From Streptomyces xinghaiensis S187 (lineage in GTDB: Bacteria; Actinomycetota; Actinomycetes; Streptomycetales; Streptomycetaceae), in NCBI RefSeq assembly GCF_000220705.2, contig NZ_CP023202.1, positions 4,494,501-4,558,500 of the forward strand: a stretch of 64,000 nucleotides of DNA, in the 5' to 3' direction. The position numbers and the translations under genes are program-made. Below, one piece after another: positions 33,186 through 42,672 of the stretch. The notes beneath the pieces were generated by a model. That model saw only the letters and a program-made list of their open reading frames with translations, was not told where the DNA came from and did no database searches. Every line of letters starts with the position of its first letter. Within the stretch, counting starts at the first letter, position 1.

Positions 33186-34331
33186 ATGACTGAGACGATG
33201 AACCAGACCCCTGACACGGCCCGGCAGGCCGACCCCTTCCCCGTGAAAGGGATGCACGCCGTCGTCTTCGCCGTCGGCAATGCCAAGCAGGCCGCCCACT
33301 ACTACTCGACCGCCTTCGGCATGAAGCGCGTGGCCTACTCCGGACCGGAGAACGGCTGCCGCGAGACCGCGAGTTACGTCCTGGAGTCCGGCGGCGCCCG
33401 CTTCGTCCTCACCAGCGTCATCAAGCCCGCCACCGAGCGCGGCCGCTTCCTGGCGGAGCACGTGGCCGCCCACGGGGACGGCGTGATCGACCTCGCCCTG
33501 GAGGTCCCGGACGTGCGCGCCGCCTACGCCTACGCCGTCGACCACGGCGCCACCGGCCTGGAGGAGCCGCACGAGGTGAGCGACGAGCACGGCACCGTCG
33601 TCCTCGCAGCCATCGCCACCTACGGCGAGACCCGGCACACCCTGGTGCAGCGGGTGGACTACACGGGCCCCTACCTCCCGGGCTTCGTGGCCGCCGGCCC
33701 GATCGTCGAACCCCCGGCCAAGCGCCTCTTCCAGGCCATCGACCACTGCGTCGGCAACGTCGAGCTCGGGAAGATGAACGACTGGGTGGCGTTCTACAAC
33801 ACCGTCATGGGCTTCACGAACATGAAGGAGTTCGTGGGCGACGACATCGCCACCGAGTACTCCGCCCTGATGTCGAAGGTCGTCGCCGACGGCACCCTCA
33901 AGGTGAAGTTCCCGATCAACGAGCCGGCCGTCGCCAAGAAGAAGTCGCAGATCGACGAGTACCTGGAGTTCTACGGCGGCGCCGGCGTCCAGCACATCGC
34001 CCTCGCCACCAACGACATCGTCGCCACCGTGCGGGCCATGCGGGCCGCCGGGGTGGAGTTCCTCGACACCCCCGACTCGTACTACGACACCCTCGGCGAG
34101 TGGGCCGGCGAGACCCGTGTGCCCGTGGAGGTCCTGCGCGAGCTGAAGATCCTGGTGGACCGGGACGAGGACGGCTACCTGCTGCAGATCTTCACCAAGC
34201 CGGTCCAGGACCGCCCGACGGTCTTCTTCGAGATGATCGAGCGCCACGGCTCCATGGGCTTCGGCAAGGGCAACTTCAAGGCGCTCTTCGAGGCGATCGA
34301 GCGGGAGCAGGCCAAGCGCGGCAACCTCTGA
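33186..34331 (+). CDS. hppD: 4-hydroxyphenylpyruvate dioxygenase
   Basis: This 381-residue HPPD converts 4-hydroxyphenylpyruvate to homogentisate in tyrosine catabolism. It has two vicinal oxygen chelate halves. The Fe(II) facial triad is visible as AIDHCVGNV, GVQHIALAT and FFEMIERHG. KGNFKALFEAIEREQ closes the C-terminal helix. The ATG at 33186 is preferred over an in-frame ATG at 33135 in the promoter region. A G/C terminator follows. In melanin-forming streptomycetes homogentisate can give ochronotic pigment. Confidence 0.97.
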   Translation: MTETMNQTPDTARQADPFPVKGMHAVVFAVGNAKQAAHYYSTAFGMKRVAYSGPENGCRETASYVLESGGARFVLTSVIKPATERGRFLAEHVAAHGDGVIDLALEVPDVRAAYAYAVDHGATGLEEPHEVSDEHGTVVLAAIATYGETRHTLVQRVDYTGPYLPGFVAAGPIVEPPAKRLFQAIDHCVGNVELGKMNDWVAFYNTVMGFTNMKEFVGDDIATEYSALMSKVVADGTLKVKFPINEPAVAKKKSQIDEYLEFYGGAGVQHIALATNDIVATVRAMRAAGVEFLDTPDSYYDTLGEWAGETRVPVEVLRELKILVDRDEDGYLLQIFTKPVQDRPTVFFEMIERHGSMGFGKGNFKALFEAIEREQAKRGNL

Positions 34332-34338
34332 GACCGGG

Positions 34339-34367
34339 GGCGCGGCCGGACCGGGCCGGGCCGCGCC
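34339..34367 (+). terminator. terminator of hppD
   Basis: GGCGCGGCC (34339-34347) pairs with GGCCGCGCC (34359-34367), 8 bp after the stop codon. Confidence 0.7.
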
Positions 34368-34476
34368 ACCTCCGGGCCGGGCGGCACCGCGCCGCCGCCC
34401 GGCCCCCCCGTCCCGGCCCCGCACCCGGCCGTCCGCGGATCTTCCCAGGCGGACGGCCGGGTGCCACCCTGTGCCC

Positions 34477-35844
34477 ATGAGCCGCCTGATCGAACGCCTG
34501 CGCGGAGGGCTGCCGGACGAGGCCCTCGTCACCGACCCGGACGTCACCGCCGGATACGCCCACGACCACGCGAGCTTCTGCCCCGCCGGCACCCCGGCCG
34601 TGGTCGTCCTGCCCCGGACCGTCGAACAGGTGCGGCACGTGATGCGCACCGCGACCGAACTGCGCGTCCCCGTCGTCCCCCAGGGCGGCCGCTCCGGGCT
34701 CTCCGGCGCCGCCAACGCCACGGACGGCTGCATCGTCCTCTCCCTCGTCAGGATGGACCGCATCCTGGAGATCGACCCCGTCGAACGGACCGCCGTCGTC
34801 GAACCCGGCGTGATCAACGCCGTGCTCTCCCGCGCCGTCGCCGAGAAGGGCCTGTACTACCCGCCGGACCCCTCCAGCTGGGAGATGTGCACCATCGGCG
34901 GCAACATCGGCACCGGCGCCGGGGGCCTGTGCTGCGTCAAGTACGGCGTCACCGCCGAGTACGTCCTCGGCCTGGACGTCGTCCTCGCCGACGGCCGGCT
35001 GCTCCGCACCGGGCGCTCCACCGCCAAGGGCGTCGCCGGCTACGACCTGACCCGGCTCTTCGTCGGCTCCGAGGGCAGCCTCGGCATCGTCGTCCGGGCC
35101 GTGCTCGCGCTCAAGCCGCACCCGCCGCGGCAGCTCGTCCTCGCCGCCGAGTTCCCCTCCGCGGCGGCCGCCGGTGACGCCGTCTGCCGGATCATGGCGG
35201 ACGGGCACACCCCGGCGCTGCTGGAGCTCATGGACCGCACCACGCTCCGGGCCGTCAACAACCTGGCGAACATGGGCCTCCCGGAGTCCACCGAGGCCCT
35301 GCTGCTGGCGGGCTTCGACACCCCCGACCCGGCGGCCGACCTCGCCGCCGTGGCCGCGCTCTGCGCCGCGGCCGGGGCCACGGAGGTCGTCCCCGCCTCC
35401 GACGCGGCCGAGTCCGAACTGCTGCTCAAGGCCCGGCGCCTGGCCATCCACGCCCTGGAGTCCGTCCGCTCCGCGACGATGATCGACGACGTCTGCGTGC
35501 CCCGCGCCCGCCTCGCCGACATGCTGGAGGGCACCGCCGCCGTCGCCGCGAAGCACGATCTCGTCATCGGGGTGTGCGCGCACGCCGGGGACGGCAACAC
35601 CCACCCCGTCGTCTGCTTCGACCCGCGGGACGCCGACGAGTCCCGCCGCGCCCTCGCCTCCTTCGACGAGATCATGGCCCTCGGACTGGAGCTGGGCGGC
35701 ACGATCACCGGCGAACACGGGGTCGGCGTCCTCAAGAAGGAGTGGCTCGCCCGGGAGATCGGCCCCGTGGGGCTGGAACTCCAGCGCGGGATCAAGGAGT
35801 TGTTCGATCCGCTCGGTCTGCTCAACCCAGGCAAGCTGTTCTGA
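34477..35844 (+). CDS. FAD-linked oxidase, GlcD / D-lactate dehydrogenase family
   Basis: A 455-residue FAD-binding type 4 oxidase. The N-terminal PCMH FAD domain shows VPQGGRSGLSGAANA, TIGGNIGTGAGGLCCVKYG and AGYDLTRLFVGSEGSLGIV. The C-terminal cap holds CAHAGDGNTHP, and late GGTITGEHGVGVLKKEWL. It oxidises a 2-hydroxy acid such as glycolate or D-lactate; the substrate cannot be read. The ATG at 34477 is used; GTG 34471 is possible. It ends convergent with the ssgG-like gene. Confidence 0.9.
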   Translation: MSRLIERLRGGLPDEALVTDPDVTAGYAHDHASFCPAGTPAVVVLPRTVEQVRHVMRTATELRVPVVPQGGRSGLSGAANATDGCIVLSLVRMDRILEIDPVERTAVVEPGVINAVLSRAVAEKGLYYPPDPSSWEMCTIGGNIGTGAGGLCCVKYGVTAEYVLGLDVVLADGRLLRTGRSTAKGVAGYDLTRLFVGSEGSLGIVVRAVLALKPHPPRQLVLAAEFPSAAAAGDAVCRIMADGHTPALLELMDRTTLRAVNNLANMGLPESTEALLLAGFDTPDPAADLAAVAALCAAAGATEVVPASDAAESELLLKARRLAIHALESVRSATMIDDVCVPRARLADMLEGTAAVAAKHDLVIGVCAHAGDGNTHPVVCFDPRDADESRRALASFDEIMALGLELGGTITGEHGVGVLKKEWLAREIGPVGLELQRGIKELFDPLGLLNPGKLF

Positions 35845-35895
35845 CGGCGCCCGCACGGCTCCCGCGGGGCCGGTCGCGCGGAAGCGCACGGGGGA

Positions 35896-35921
35896 GCGCG
35901 CGGGAGTGTGAGCCCGCGCGC
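35896..35921. terminator. bidirectional terminator between convergent genes
   Basis: GCGCGCGGG (35896-35904) pairs perfectly with CCCGCGCGC (35913-35921). It can serve the oxidase on + and the SsgA-like gene on -. Confidence 0.7.
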
Positions 35922-35967
35922 CGGGGCGCGAGCGGGCGCGGACGGGACGGGCGGCCGCCGGGGCCGG

Positions 35968-36411
35968 TCACGCCGCCCCGTCGGAACTCTCGTCGGACGG
36001 CGCCACCGCCAGCAGCTCGCTCAACGCCTCGTCGAACGCCACCTGTTCGAGCTCCTTCCCCGGCTCCACCAGGCGCAGGGTCCGCTCCAGCCAGGCGGAC
36101 ACCGGCGCCGCCGGAGCCTGCAGCAGCGCCTCCCCGTCCGGGGAGCGCAGGGCCAGGCGGATCACCGCGTGTCCGTCGGCCCTCCCCGGCCGGATCCGCA
36201 CATCGCCCTCGCCGGCCGGCCGGAAGACCCCCTCCACCAGCAGCTCCCGCGCGAACGTCCAGTGGACGGGCGCCTCGGAGCCGATGTGGAAGGTGATGTG
36301 GACCGCGTACGGATCGTCCGTGCGGTAGGCCAGCCGGGCGGGCACGGGGATGCTGCGCTCCGGTGTGAGCAGCAGGCCCAGTTCCAGTTCTCTCTCCACC
36401 ACGGTGTGCAT
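35968..36411 (-). CDS. ssgG: SsgA-like sporulation/cell division protein (SsgG-like)
   Basis: This 147-residue protein has the SALP fold: ELELGLLLTPERSIPVPARLAY, DPYAVHITFHIGSEAPVHWTFAREL, a basic GDVRIRP segment and VSAWLERTLRLVEPGKE. SALPs steer septum placement and spore wall synthesis and occur only in sporulating actinomycetes. Its place between the FAD oxidase and RDD genes matches SsgG (SCO2924), which helps position sporulation septa in S. coelicolor. The symbol rests on family plus synteny. The ATG at 36411 has GGAAAGGA upstream. Confidence 0.85.
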   Translation of the reverse strand: MHTVVERELELGLLLTPERSIPVPARLAYRTDDPYAVHITFHIGSEAPVHWTFARELLVEGVFRPAGEGDVRIRPGRADGHAVIRLALRSPDGEALLQAPAAPVSAWLERTLRLVEPGKELEQVAFDEALSELLAVAPSDESSDGAA

Positions 36412-36734
36412 GAACTGCCGTCCTTTCCCTTCGGTGCGGCGGCCGGGCGCGGGCCGCACGGAGCGGAAGCCCGTTCTCACCGTTCACTACGCGGCTTCCC
36501 GGAAAACTCTCGGAGATCCTCACCGGATGTGCCGGTCCCTCGCGCACACACATACGCGAAAGTGGTGCGTACCCCGGGACTCGCCCGGCAGGCCTCCCGT
36601 TCTGGTACATGTGGACACCGCACCGGGCCCAAGCCGTGAACGGGCGGTCCCGGGGCGACGTACACCACTCCGCGCCCGCCGCGGAGACGGAGAGCCACCG
36701 CACAGACGGCCGAGCAGATACGGGACCACGGACA
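36412..36734. other. divergent promoter region of the ssgG-like and RDD genes
   Basis: 323 bp with no gene. Some AT enrichment near 36475-36560 may hold both promoters. I see no long inverted repeat. Confidence 0.35.
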
Positions 36735-38558
36735 ATGAGCGCCCCAACCTCAGGATCCGCCGACGGCGGCCCCGCCCCGGGCTACTACCCCGACCCGTCC
36801 ATCCCGGGCTACATCCGGTACTGGAACGGCGCCTCCTGGGTGCCGGGCACGAGCCGTCCGGCCCCGGGCGAGGGGGACGCGATGCCGGCCCCGCCGCCGG
36901 GAGCCGGTGCCCCCGGGCCGTCCGCGGCGGTCACCGCGGCTCCCGCCGCGTCCGCGTCCGCCCCCACGCCCCCGTCCTCCTCCCCGCCGTCCTCCGCGTC
37001 CCCGTCCGGTGGCGGCTCCGTGCCCGCCCAGGACCGCACCGGCCCGATGTACTTCGACGAGATCGCCGGAGCCGCCGCCGGTCCCGCGCCCGGTGACACC
37101 CGGCGGCCCGGCGGCCGGGAGGAGGCGGACGGGCCCCGGGGCACCGGCGGCGATCCCCGCGCCGCCGCTCCGGACGCCACCCCGGCCGCTTCCGCCCCCG
37201 GGGGCACGGAGCCGAGCGGCGGCCCCACCCTCGGCCTCGGTTCCGGCGGGGGGCCCGACGCACGCCGCCCCGGCACCGGAGGGCCCACCCTCGGCCTGGG
37301 GCCCGGCCGTTCCGTCCCCGGCACGGCCCCCGCCGGGGGCGGCGAGGAGGACGGCGGCCCGCCCTCGGCCACCGCCGCCCGCGAGGGCACCATGACGCTC
37401 CGGGCGAGCGGCCCCGCCGGCCGCTCCCGCACCCCCGGCCCGGCGGACCCCCGCGCGGCGGACGGAGCCCCGGCCGCCGCCCCGGGCGGGCGTGACGACC
37501 GCCCGGCGCCCGGCCGCGTCCCGGACCGGGTCGCCGGACAGGCCCCAGCCGCCCCGGCGGCCGGTGCCGATCCCCGGGCGGGCGCCGTGCCGCGCCCCGC
37601 CGGTGAGAGCGCCCCCGGTGAGAGCGCCCCCGGCACGCCCGGAGCCGGGGCCGCGCAGCCCCCCGCGGCCCGCCGGCCGGTGGACGGCAGCGGCCCGCCG
37701 GTGCGCACCCCCGGCGGCCCCGCGCCCGGCCCGGCCCCTCAGGGGCCGAAGCCCCACGGTCCGGACCCCCAGGGCCCGCAGCGCCGGACGCCCGGGCCCG
37801 AAGGCCCGGTACAGCGCCCCGCACTCCCCGACCCCCGCCCCCGGCAGCCGTCCCCCGGCGCCTCGCCGCAGCCCGCGCCGGCCCCCGGTGCCGTGCCGCC
37901 GCCGCAGCCCGCCGCCGGCGGGCCCGCCGGACCGGCCGCCTCCTGGCCGCAGCAGGTGCAGCGGCTGGCGCAGCCCGGCGGCCCCGCCGCGGCGGCGGAC
38001 GAGGGCGCGGTCACCCCCTGGCGGCCGCCGGTCGAGGACCCCTTCCTGGCCGCCGTCCGCGCGCAGACGGCGGCCCGCCCGGCCGGGCTCGGGCGCCGTC
38101 TCCTCGCCCGGCTGATCGACACGGCCGTCCTCGGCGCGCTGCTGTCGGCCGCCGCGGTGCCGCTGGGCGTGCGCACGGCCGACCACATCGACGCCAAGAT
38201 CGAGAACGCCGAGCTCACCGGGGAGACCGTCACCGTCTGGCTGCTCGACGGCACCACGGCCGGCTACCTCGGCATGTTCCTCGCGGCGCTGCTGCTCCTC
38301 GGCACCGTCTACGAGGTGCTGCCCACCGCCCGCTGGGGCCGGACGCTCGGGAAGCGGCTGTGCGGGGTGCGGGTCATGGGCATCGAGTCGCACGAGAACC
38401 CGTCGTTCGCGGAGTCGCTCCGCCGCTGGCTGGTCTACAGCCTGCTCGGGCTGCTGGTGGTCGGTGCCGTCAACGTGCTGTGGTGCTTCGTCGACCGGCC
38501 CTGGCGGCAGTGCTGGCACGACAAGGCGGCCCGCACCTTCGTGGCGTCCGGCGGCTGA
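36735..38558 (+). CDS. RDD-family membrane protein with DUF2510 head and long disordered linker
   Basis: A 607-residue protein in three parts. Residues ~15-42 are a DUF2510 motif (GYYPDPSIPGYIRYWNGASW). Residues ~45-440 are Pro/Gly/Ala-rich disorder. The C-terminal ~150 residues are an RDD domain: RRLLARLIDTAVLGALL, GRTLGKRLCGVRVMG, and a final WRQCWHDKAARTFV. RDD proteins are small polytopic membrane proteins, some linked to ion antiport or membrane stress. It is paralogous to the next gene. Function unknown. Confidence 0.82.
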   Translation: MSAPTSGSADGGPAPGYYPDPSIPGYIRYWNGASWVPGTSRPAPGEGDAMPAPPPGAGAPGPSAAVTAAPAASASAPTPPSSSPPSSASPSGGGSVPAQDRTGPMYFDEIAGAAAGPAPGDTRRPGGREEADGPRGTGGDPRAAAPDATPAASAPGGTEPSGGPTLGLGSGGGPDARRPGTGGPTLGLGPGRSVPGTAPAGGGEEDGGPPSATAAREGTMTLRASGPAGRSRTPGPADPRAADGAPAAAPGGRDDRPAPGRVPDRVAGQAPAAPAAGADPRAGAVPRPAGESAPGESAPGTPGAGAAQPPAARRPVDGSGPPVRTPGGPAPGPAPQGPKPHGPDPQGPQRRTPGPEGPVQRPALPDPRPRQPSPGASPQPAPAPGAVPPPQPAAGGPAGPAASWPQQVQRLAQPGGPAAAADEGAVTPWRPPVEDPFLAAVRAQTAARPAGLGRRLLARLIDTAVLGALLSAAAVPLGVRTADHIDAKIENAELTGETVTVWLLDGTTAGYLGMFLAALLLLGTVYEVLPTARWGRTLGKRLCGVRVMGIESHENPSFAESLRRWLVYSLLGLLVVGAVNVLWCFVDRPWRQCWHDKAARTFVASGG

Positions 38559-38629
38559 CCGGGCGCCCGCTACCCCGGACAGCCCGCCCCGGGCTGCGCG
38601 CTCCACGCCGGCGCGGTCGACTGGCGGGT

Positions 38630-39355
38630 ATGAACAGCGATCAGCCGGGGTCCCCGTCCGGTGAGCCGCCGGAGCACGACCCGTTCCGCAAGCGCCCGCC
38701 GGAGGGCGGAAACCCGCCGCCGGACCACGCCTCCGCGGGCGGCGGACCGGACAGCGCCGTACCGGGGGGCGGTCCGTACGGGTCTCCGCCGCCCGGCGGA
38801 CCGCCTCCCGGCCCGCCCCCGCCCGGCGGTTACGGCGCCCCGCCCCCCGGCGGACCGTACGGCGGCTCCCCCTACGGCGGCCCGTACGGGGAGCCGGATC
38901 CGCTGGCCGGGATGCCCCCGCTGGCGAGCCTCGGCCGCCGTCTGCTGGCCCGCATCATCGACGGTCTGCTGATCGGCATCCCCGTGGGGCTGGTGGCGGG
39001 CGGGCTGATCGGCGGATTCGGCTTCGGCGACAACGACGACATGGGACCGTCGACCGGCGTCCAACTGGCCATCCTGCTGGTCTACTTCGTCTACGAGGGG
39101 CTGATGCTGAGCCGGTCCGGCCAGACGGTCGGCAAGATGCTGATGAAGATCCGGGTGGCGATGGTCGCCAACGGGGCGGTGCCGGCCGGGAATCCGGGCT
39201 GGACGCGCGCGGCGGTCTACTCGCTGCCGCAGCTCGTGCCGTGCCTCGGCTTTGTCTTCTGGCTGGTCAACGTGCTCTTCTGCACCTGGGACAAGCCGTT
39301 CCGGCAGTGCCTCCACGACAAGGCGGCGAAGACGGTGGTGGTCTCCGCGCGCTGA
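38630..39355 (+). CDS. RDD-family membrane protein
   Basis: A 241-residue paralogue of the preceding gene with a Pro/Gly/Tyr-rich head (~90 residues) and an RDD domain: LGRRLLARIIDGLLIGIP, QTVGKMLMKIRVAMVANG, and FRQCLHDKAAKTVV. It shares the closing HDKAA motif with its neighbour, so the pair arose by tandem duplication, with the long linker specific to the first copy. The ATG at 38630 follows TGGCGGGT. A strong terminator follows. Confidence 0.85.
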   Translation: MNSDQPGSPSGEPPEHDPFRKRPPEGGNPPPDHASAGGGPDSAVPGGGPYGSPPPGGPPPGPPPPGGYGAPPPGGPYGGSPYGGPYGEPDPLAGMPPLASLGRRLLARIIDGLLIGIPVGLVAGGLIGGFGFGDNDDMGPSTGVQLAILLVYFVYEGLMLSRSGQTVGKMLMKIRVAMVANGAVPAGNPGWTRAAVYSLPQLVPCLGFVFWLVNVLFCTWDKPFRQCLHDKAAKTVVVSAR

Positions 39356-39383
39356 GCCCGGCCGCCGCGGCCGGAACCCTCAG

Positions 39384-39410
39384 GAGCCCCCGGGCACGGC
39401 CCGGGGGCTC
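39384..39410. terminator. strong terminator, shared by convergent genes
   Basis: GAGCCCCCGGGC (39384-39395) pairs perfectly with GCCCGGGGGCTC (39399-39410) around a 3-nt loop. It lies between the RDD gene (+) and the small membrane gene (-). Confidence 0.85.
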
Positions 39411-39422
39411 GTTGCCCGCCGG

Positions 39423-39731
39423 TCAGCGGTGGCCGGAGGACGGGGAGGCGCCGGCGCCGGCCCGGGGCCGCGCCGTGTGCTCGCGGGGGGCCGGGACGGA
39501 GACCGTCCGGCGGGGCACGGGGGGCTGCTCGACGGCGCGCCGGGCGGCGGCGGGGACGGCGCGCGGCCCGGAGACCGTCACGGCGACGAAGAGGCCGAGT
39601 GCCAGCCCGGCGAGGGCGATCGAGGCGATGCCGGCCACGGACCGGGTCTGGGAGAGCACCAGCATGACCATCGTCGAGGAGACGACGGTGGCCGAACCGT
39701 AGGCGAGCTGTGCGGCAGTCGGACGCGGCAT
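39423..39731 (-). CDS. small two-helix membrane protein
   Basis: A 102-residue protein. The two hydrophobic segments are QLAYGSATVVSSTMVMLVL and GIASIALAGLALGLFVAVTV. A Pro/Arg/Ala-rich cytoplasmic tail of about 45 residues follows. It is a conserved-looking streptomycete membrane protein of unknown function. ATG at 39731. Confidence 0.7.
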   Translation of the reverse strand: MPRPTAAQLAYGSATVVSSTMVMLVLSQTRSVAGIASIALAGLALGLFVAVTVSGPRAVPAAARRAVEQPPVPRRTVSVPAPREHTARPRAGAGASPSSGHR

Positions 39732-40159
39732 GGCGGATTCCGTCCTCGGAACAGGAGTCTTGGGGGATGGTCGAGTCTTCGCGCACCCCGGGACGGCGGG
39801 ACCGGCGGCGAGCCGGTATCGTCGTCAACTCCCCGGGGGAAACGCAGCGTTCGCGCCGTTTCATGACTCTACGGTGCTGTCTGCCCGAGCGGAACTTCCC
39901 GCAAGCGTGACCTGACCCTCACTCCAGGTGCACGGGGGGCGCACGGATTCATCGCCCGTTCCACGGGCTGAGACGGGTGCGCCTGTCCGGTTGTTGTTCA
40001 GGGTCGGCGCCGGAAAAGCGTCCGATTATCGATCATGAAACGCCGGTGGACGTACACCTCTGGCGTGTTCAAGTCAAGATCTGTTTTTTCGGCGCCAAGT
40101 CGTATCCAATGCCCTGCGGAAGAGGCAGCACTGGGTAACACCCGGGAGGACAGCGCCAA
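39732..40159 (+). other. upstream region of the M6 protease gene
   Basis: 428 bp without a gene. The half nearest the protease is unusually AT-rich for this window (40015-40110), with TCGATCATGA and a run of six T (40083-40088) followed by CGGCGCC. A second GGCGCC lies 80 bp earlier. This is where I expect the protease promoter and its control sites. Confidence 0.4.
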
Positions 40160-42550
40160 GTGAGAACCCATCGCAGAGTCGCCAGAGCCGCGGCTCTGGC
40201 CACCGTGGTCGCCGCCATGGGCGCGACCGCCCTGCCGGCCGTCGCGGCCGAGGCGGAGGACGGCGGGCCCGGCGCGATCGAGCGCCAGGACCCGGCGCCC
40301 GCCAAGACCCACGTCGAGCACGACCTCGAGGGCCCGTTCAGCGAGCGCCAGAAGGCGCAGCGGGAGAGCGCCCTCCAGCAGGTGCTGTCCGGCGAGGCCA
40401 AAACGACCAAGCGCGGCGCCTCGCGCGTCGTCAAGCTCGACCACGGCAAGTACGTCGAGCTGGCCCGCGAGAAGACCGACAAGATCTTCACCATCCTGGT
40501 CGAGTTCGGCGACAAGGTCGACGACACCACGATGTTCGACCCCGACGGCCCGGACGGGCCCGAGGAGCCGTTCCCCAAGTACGGCGGCACGCCCGGCCCG
40601 CTCCACAACGAGATAGCCGAGCCCGACCGCGCGGTGGACAACAGCACCGAGTGGCGCGAGGACTTCGACCGGGAGCACTTCCAGGACCTCTACTTCTCGG
40701 AGGAGAAGGGCGAGGAGTCCCTCAAGAAGTACTACGAGAAGCAGTCCTCGGGCCGCTACTCGGTCGACGGCACCGTCTCCGACTGGGTCAAGGTCGAGTG
40801 GAACGAGGCCCGTTACGGCTCGAACTACTGCGGCAGCAGCAACTGCGCCAACGTCTGGGACGCGGTGCGCGACGGTGTGACCGCCTGGGCCGCGGACCAG
40901 AAGGCGGCCGGCAAGAGCACCGAGGAGATCAAGGCCCAGCTCGCCGAGTACGACACCTGGGACCGCTACGACTTCGACGCCGACGGCGACTTCAACGAGC
41001 CCGACGGCTACATCGACCACTTCCAGTTCGTGCACGCCGGTGAGGACGAGTCCGCGGGCGGCGGCGTCCAGGGCGGCGACGCGATCTGGGCGCACCGCTG
41101 GTACGCGTACGGCGTCAACGCGGGCAAGACCGGCCCGGAGAACAACAAGGCCGGCGGCACCGAGATCGGCGACACCGGCGTCTGGGTCGGCGACTACACC
41201 GTGCAGCCCGAGAACGGCGGCCTCGGCGTCTTCGCGCACGAGTACGCCCACGACCTCGGCCTGCCGGACCTGTACGACACCTCCGGCACCGGTGAGTCCT
41301 CGGTCGGCTACTGGTCCCTGATGTCCTCCGGCTCCTGGCTGGGCGACGGCGAGGAGTCCATCGGCAACCTGCCCGGCGACATGACCGCCTGGGACAAGCT
41401 GCAGCTCGGCTGGCTGGACTACGACACGGCCAAGGCGGCGAAGCGCTCGTACCACAAGCTGGGCGTGGCCGAGTACAACACCAAGGACGCCCAGGCCCTC
41501 GTGGTCGAGCTGCCGGAGAAGTCGAAGACCACCACGGTGGTGAAGCCCGCCGAGGGCGCCACCCAGTGGTGGAGCGACATGGGTGACGACCTCAAGAACA
41601 CCCTGTCCCGCCCGGTCGACCTGACCGGCAGGTCCGCGGCCTCCCTCCAGCTCAAGGGCTGGTGGGACATCGAGCAGGACTACGACTACCTCTACACCGA
41701 GGTCTCCACCGACGGCGGCGCCAACTGGAAGCCGCTGGACGGCACCGCGAACGGCAAGGCCATCCCGCGCGACGGCGGCGACGAGCCGGCCCTGCACGGC
41801 GCCTCCGGCGAGTACCAGGACCTCGTCTACCCGCTGGACGCCTACGCCGGCCAGAAGATCGACCTCCGCTTCCGCTACCAGACGGACGGCGGCCTGGCGA
41901 TGATGGGCTTCGCGGCCGACGCGATCTCCGTCACCGCCGACGGCGAGACGCTGTTCACGGACAACGCCGAGGACGGCGACAACGGCTGGACCGCCGACGG
42001 CTTCAAGCGCATCGGCGAGTCGTTCACCAACGAGTACCCGCAGTACTACATCGCCGAGAACCGGCAGTACGTCTCGTACGACACGACCCTGAAGACCGGC
42101 CCGTACAACTTCGGGTTCCCGGACCGGCCGAACTGGGTGGAGCACTTCCCCTACCAGAACGGCCTGATGGTCTGGCTGTGGGACACCTCGCAGCATGACA
42201 ACAACGTGGGCGTCCACCCCGGCGAGGGCCTGATCCTCCCGGTCGACGCGCACGCCGCCCCGGAGAAGTGGAGCGACGGCACCCTGATGCGCAACCGCAT
42301 CCAGGCGTACGACTCCCCGTTCAGCCTGTACCGGACGGACGGCTTCACCCTCCACAAGGACGGGGAGCCGGCCAAGGTGAAGGCCAAGAAGGGCGCCCGG
42401 GTCTTCGACGACCACAAGGGGACGTACTGGTACGAGTCCAACCCGACCGCCGGGGTGAAGGTTCCTGACACCAACACCCGCATCCAGATCCTCAAGGAGA
42501 CCCGCAGCGGCTCCAAGATGATCCTGAAGGTCGGTCCCTCGACCAAGTAA
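40160..42550 (+). CDS. secreted M6-family (immune inhibitor A) metalloprotease
   Basis: A 796-residue secreted zinc protease. A Sec signal peptide covers about 1-30 (RRVARAAALATVVAAMGAT, cleaved near AVAAEA). The propeptide-like region precedes the M6 catalytic domain, which carries HEYAHDLGLPD (His360, Glu361, His364). A family-typical YWSLMSSGSW follows. The C-terminal half has beta-sandwich segments with YDYLYTEVSTDGG and a VAM-like domain. GTG start at 40160 with GGGAGGA 9 nt upstream. It probably digests external protein during growth on complex nutrients. Own terminator. Confidence 0.93.
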   Translation: MRTHRRVARAAALATVVAAMGATALPAVAAEAEDGGPGAIERQDPAPAKTHVEHDLEGPFSERQKAQRESALQQVLSGEAKTTKRGASRVVKLDHGKYVELAREKTDKIFTILVEFGDKVDDTTMFDPDGPDGPEEPFPKYGGTPGPLHNEIAEPDRAVDNSTEWREDFDREHFQDLYFSEEKGEESLKKYYEKQSSGRYSVDGTVSDWVKVEWNEARYGSNYCGSSNCANVWDAVRDGVTAWAADQKAAGKSTEEIKAQLAEYDTWDRYDFDADGDFNEPDGYIDHFQFVHAGEDESAGGGVQGGDAIWAHRWYAYGVNAGKTGPENNKAGGTEIGDTGVWVGDYTVQPENGGLGVFAHEYAHDLGLPDLYDTSGTGESSVGYWSLMSSGSWLGDGEESIGNLPGDMTAWDKLQLGWLDYDTAKAAKRSYHKLGVAEYNTKDAQALVVELPEKSKTTTVVKPAEGATQWWSDMGDDLKNTLSRPVDLTGRSAASLQLKGWWDIEQDYDYLYTEVSTDGGANWKPLDGTANGKAIPRDGGDEPALHGASGEYQDLVYPLDAYAGQKIDLRFRYQTDGGLAMMGFAADAISVTADGETLFTDNAEDGDNGWTADGFKRIGESFTNEYPQYYIAENRQYVSYDTTLKTGPYNFGFPDRPNWVEHFPYQNGLMVWLWDTSQHDNNVGVHPGEGLILPVDAHAAPEKWSDGTLMRNRIQAYDSPFSLYRTDGFTLHKDGEPAKVKAKKGARVFDDHKGTYWYESNPTAGVKVPDTNTRIQILKETRSGSKMILKVGPSTK

Positions 42551-42580
42551 TCGGGTAAAATCGCAGGTCAAAGCGGCTTC

Positions 42581-42607
42581 GGCCGTCGCCCGTGGCGGGC
42601 GGCGGCC
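42581..42607 (+). terminator. terminator of the M6 protease gene
   Basis: A 12-bp stem (42581-42592 with 42596-42607), one G-T pair, 3-nt loop, 30 bp after the stop. Confidence 0.75.
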
Positions 42608-42617
42608 GATTGCCGTC

Positions 42618-42623
42618 TAGGAT
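42618..42623 (+). promoter_or_regulatory. -10 hexamer TAGGAT
   Basis: TAGGAT lies 49 bp before the ATG at 42673 and after the preceding terminator, so the next gene probably has its own promoter. The -35 is not clear. Confidence 0.35.
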
Positions 42624-42672
42624 GCGGGGACGAGCTTCTTATTGACACCCGCGTCGCGGGGGAGGGAGGGAC

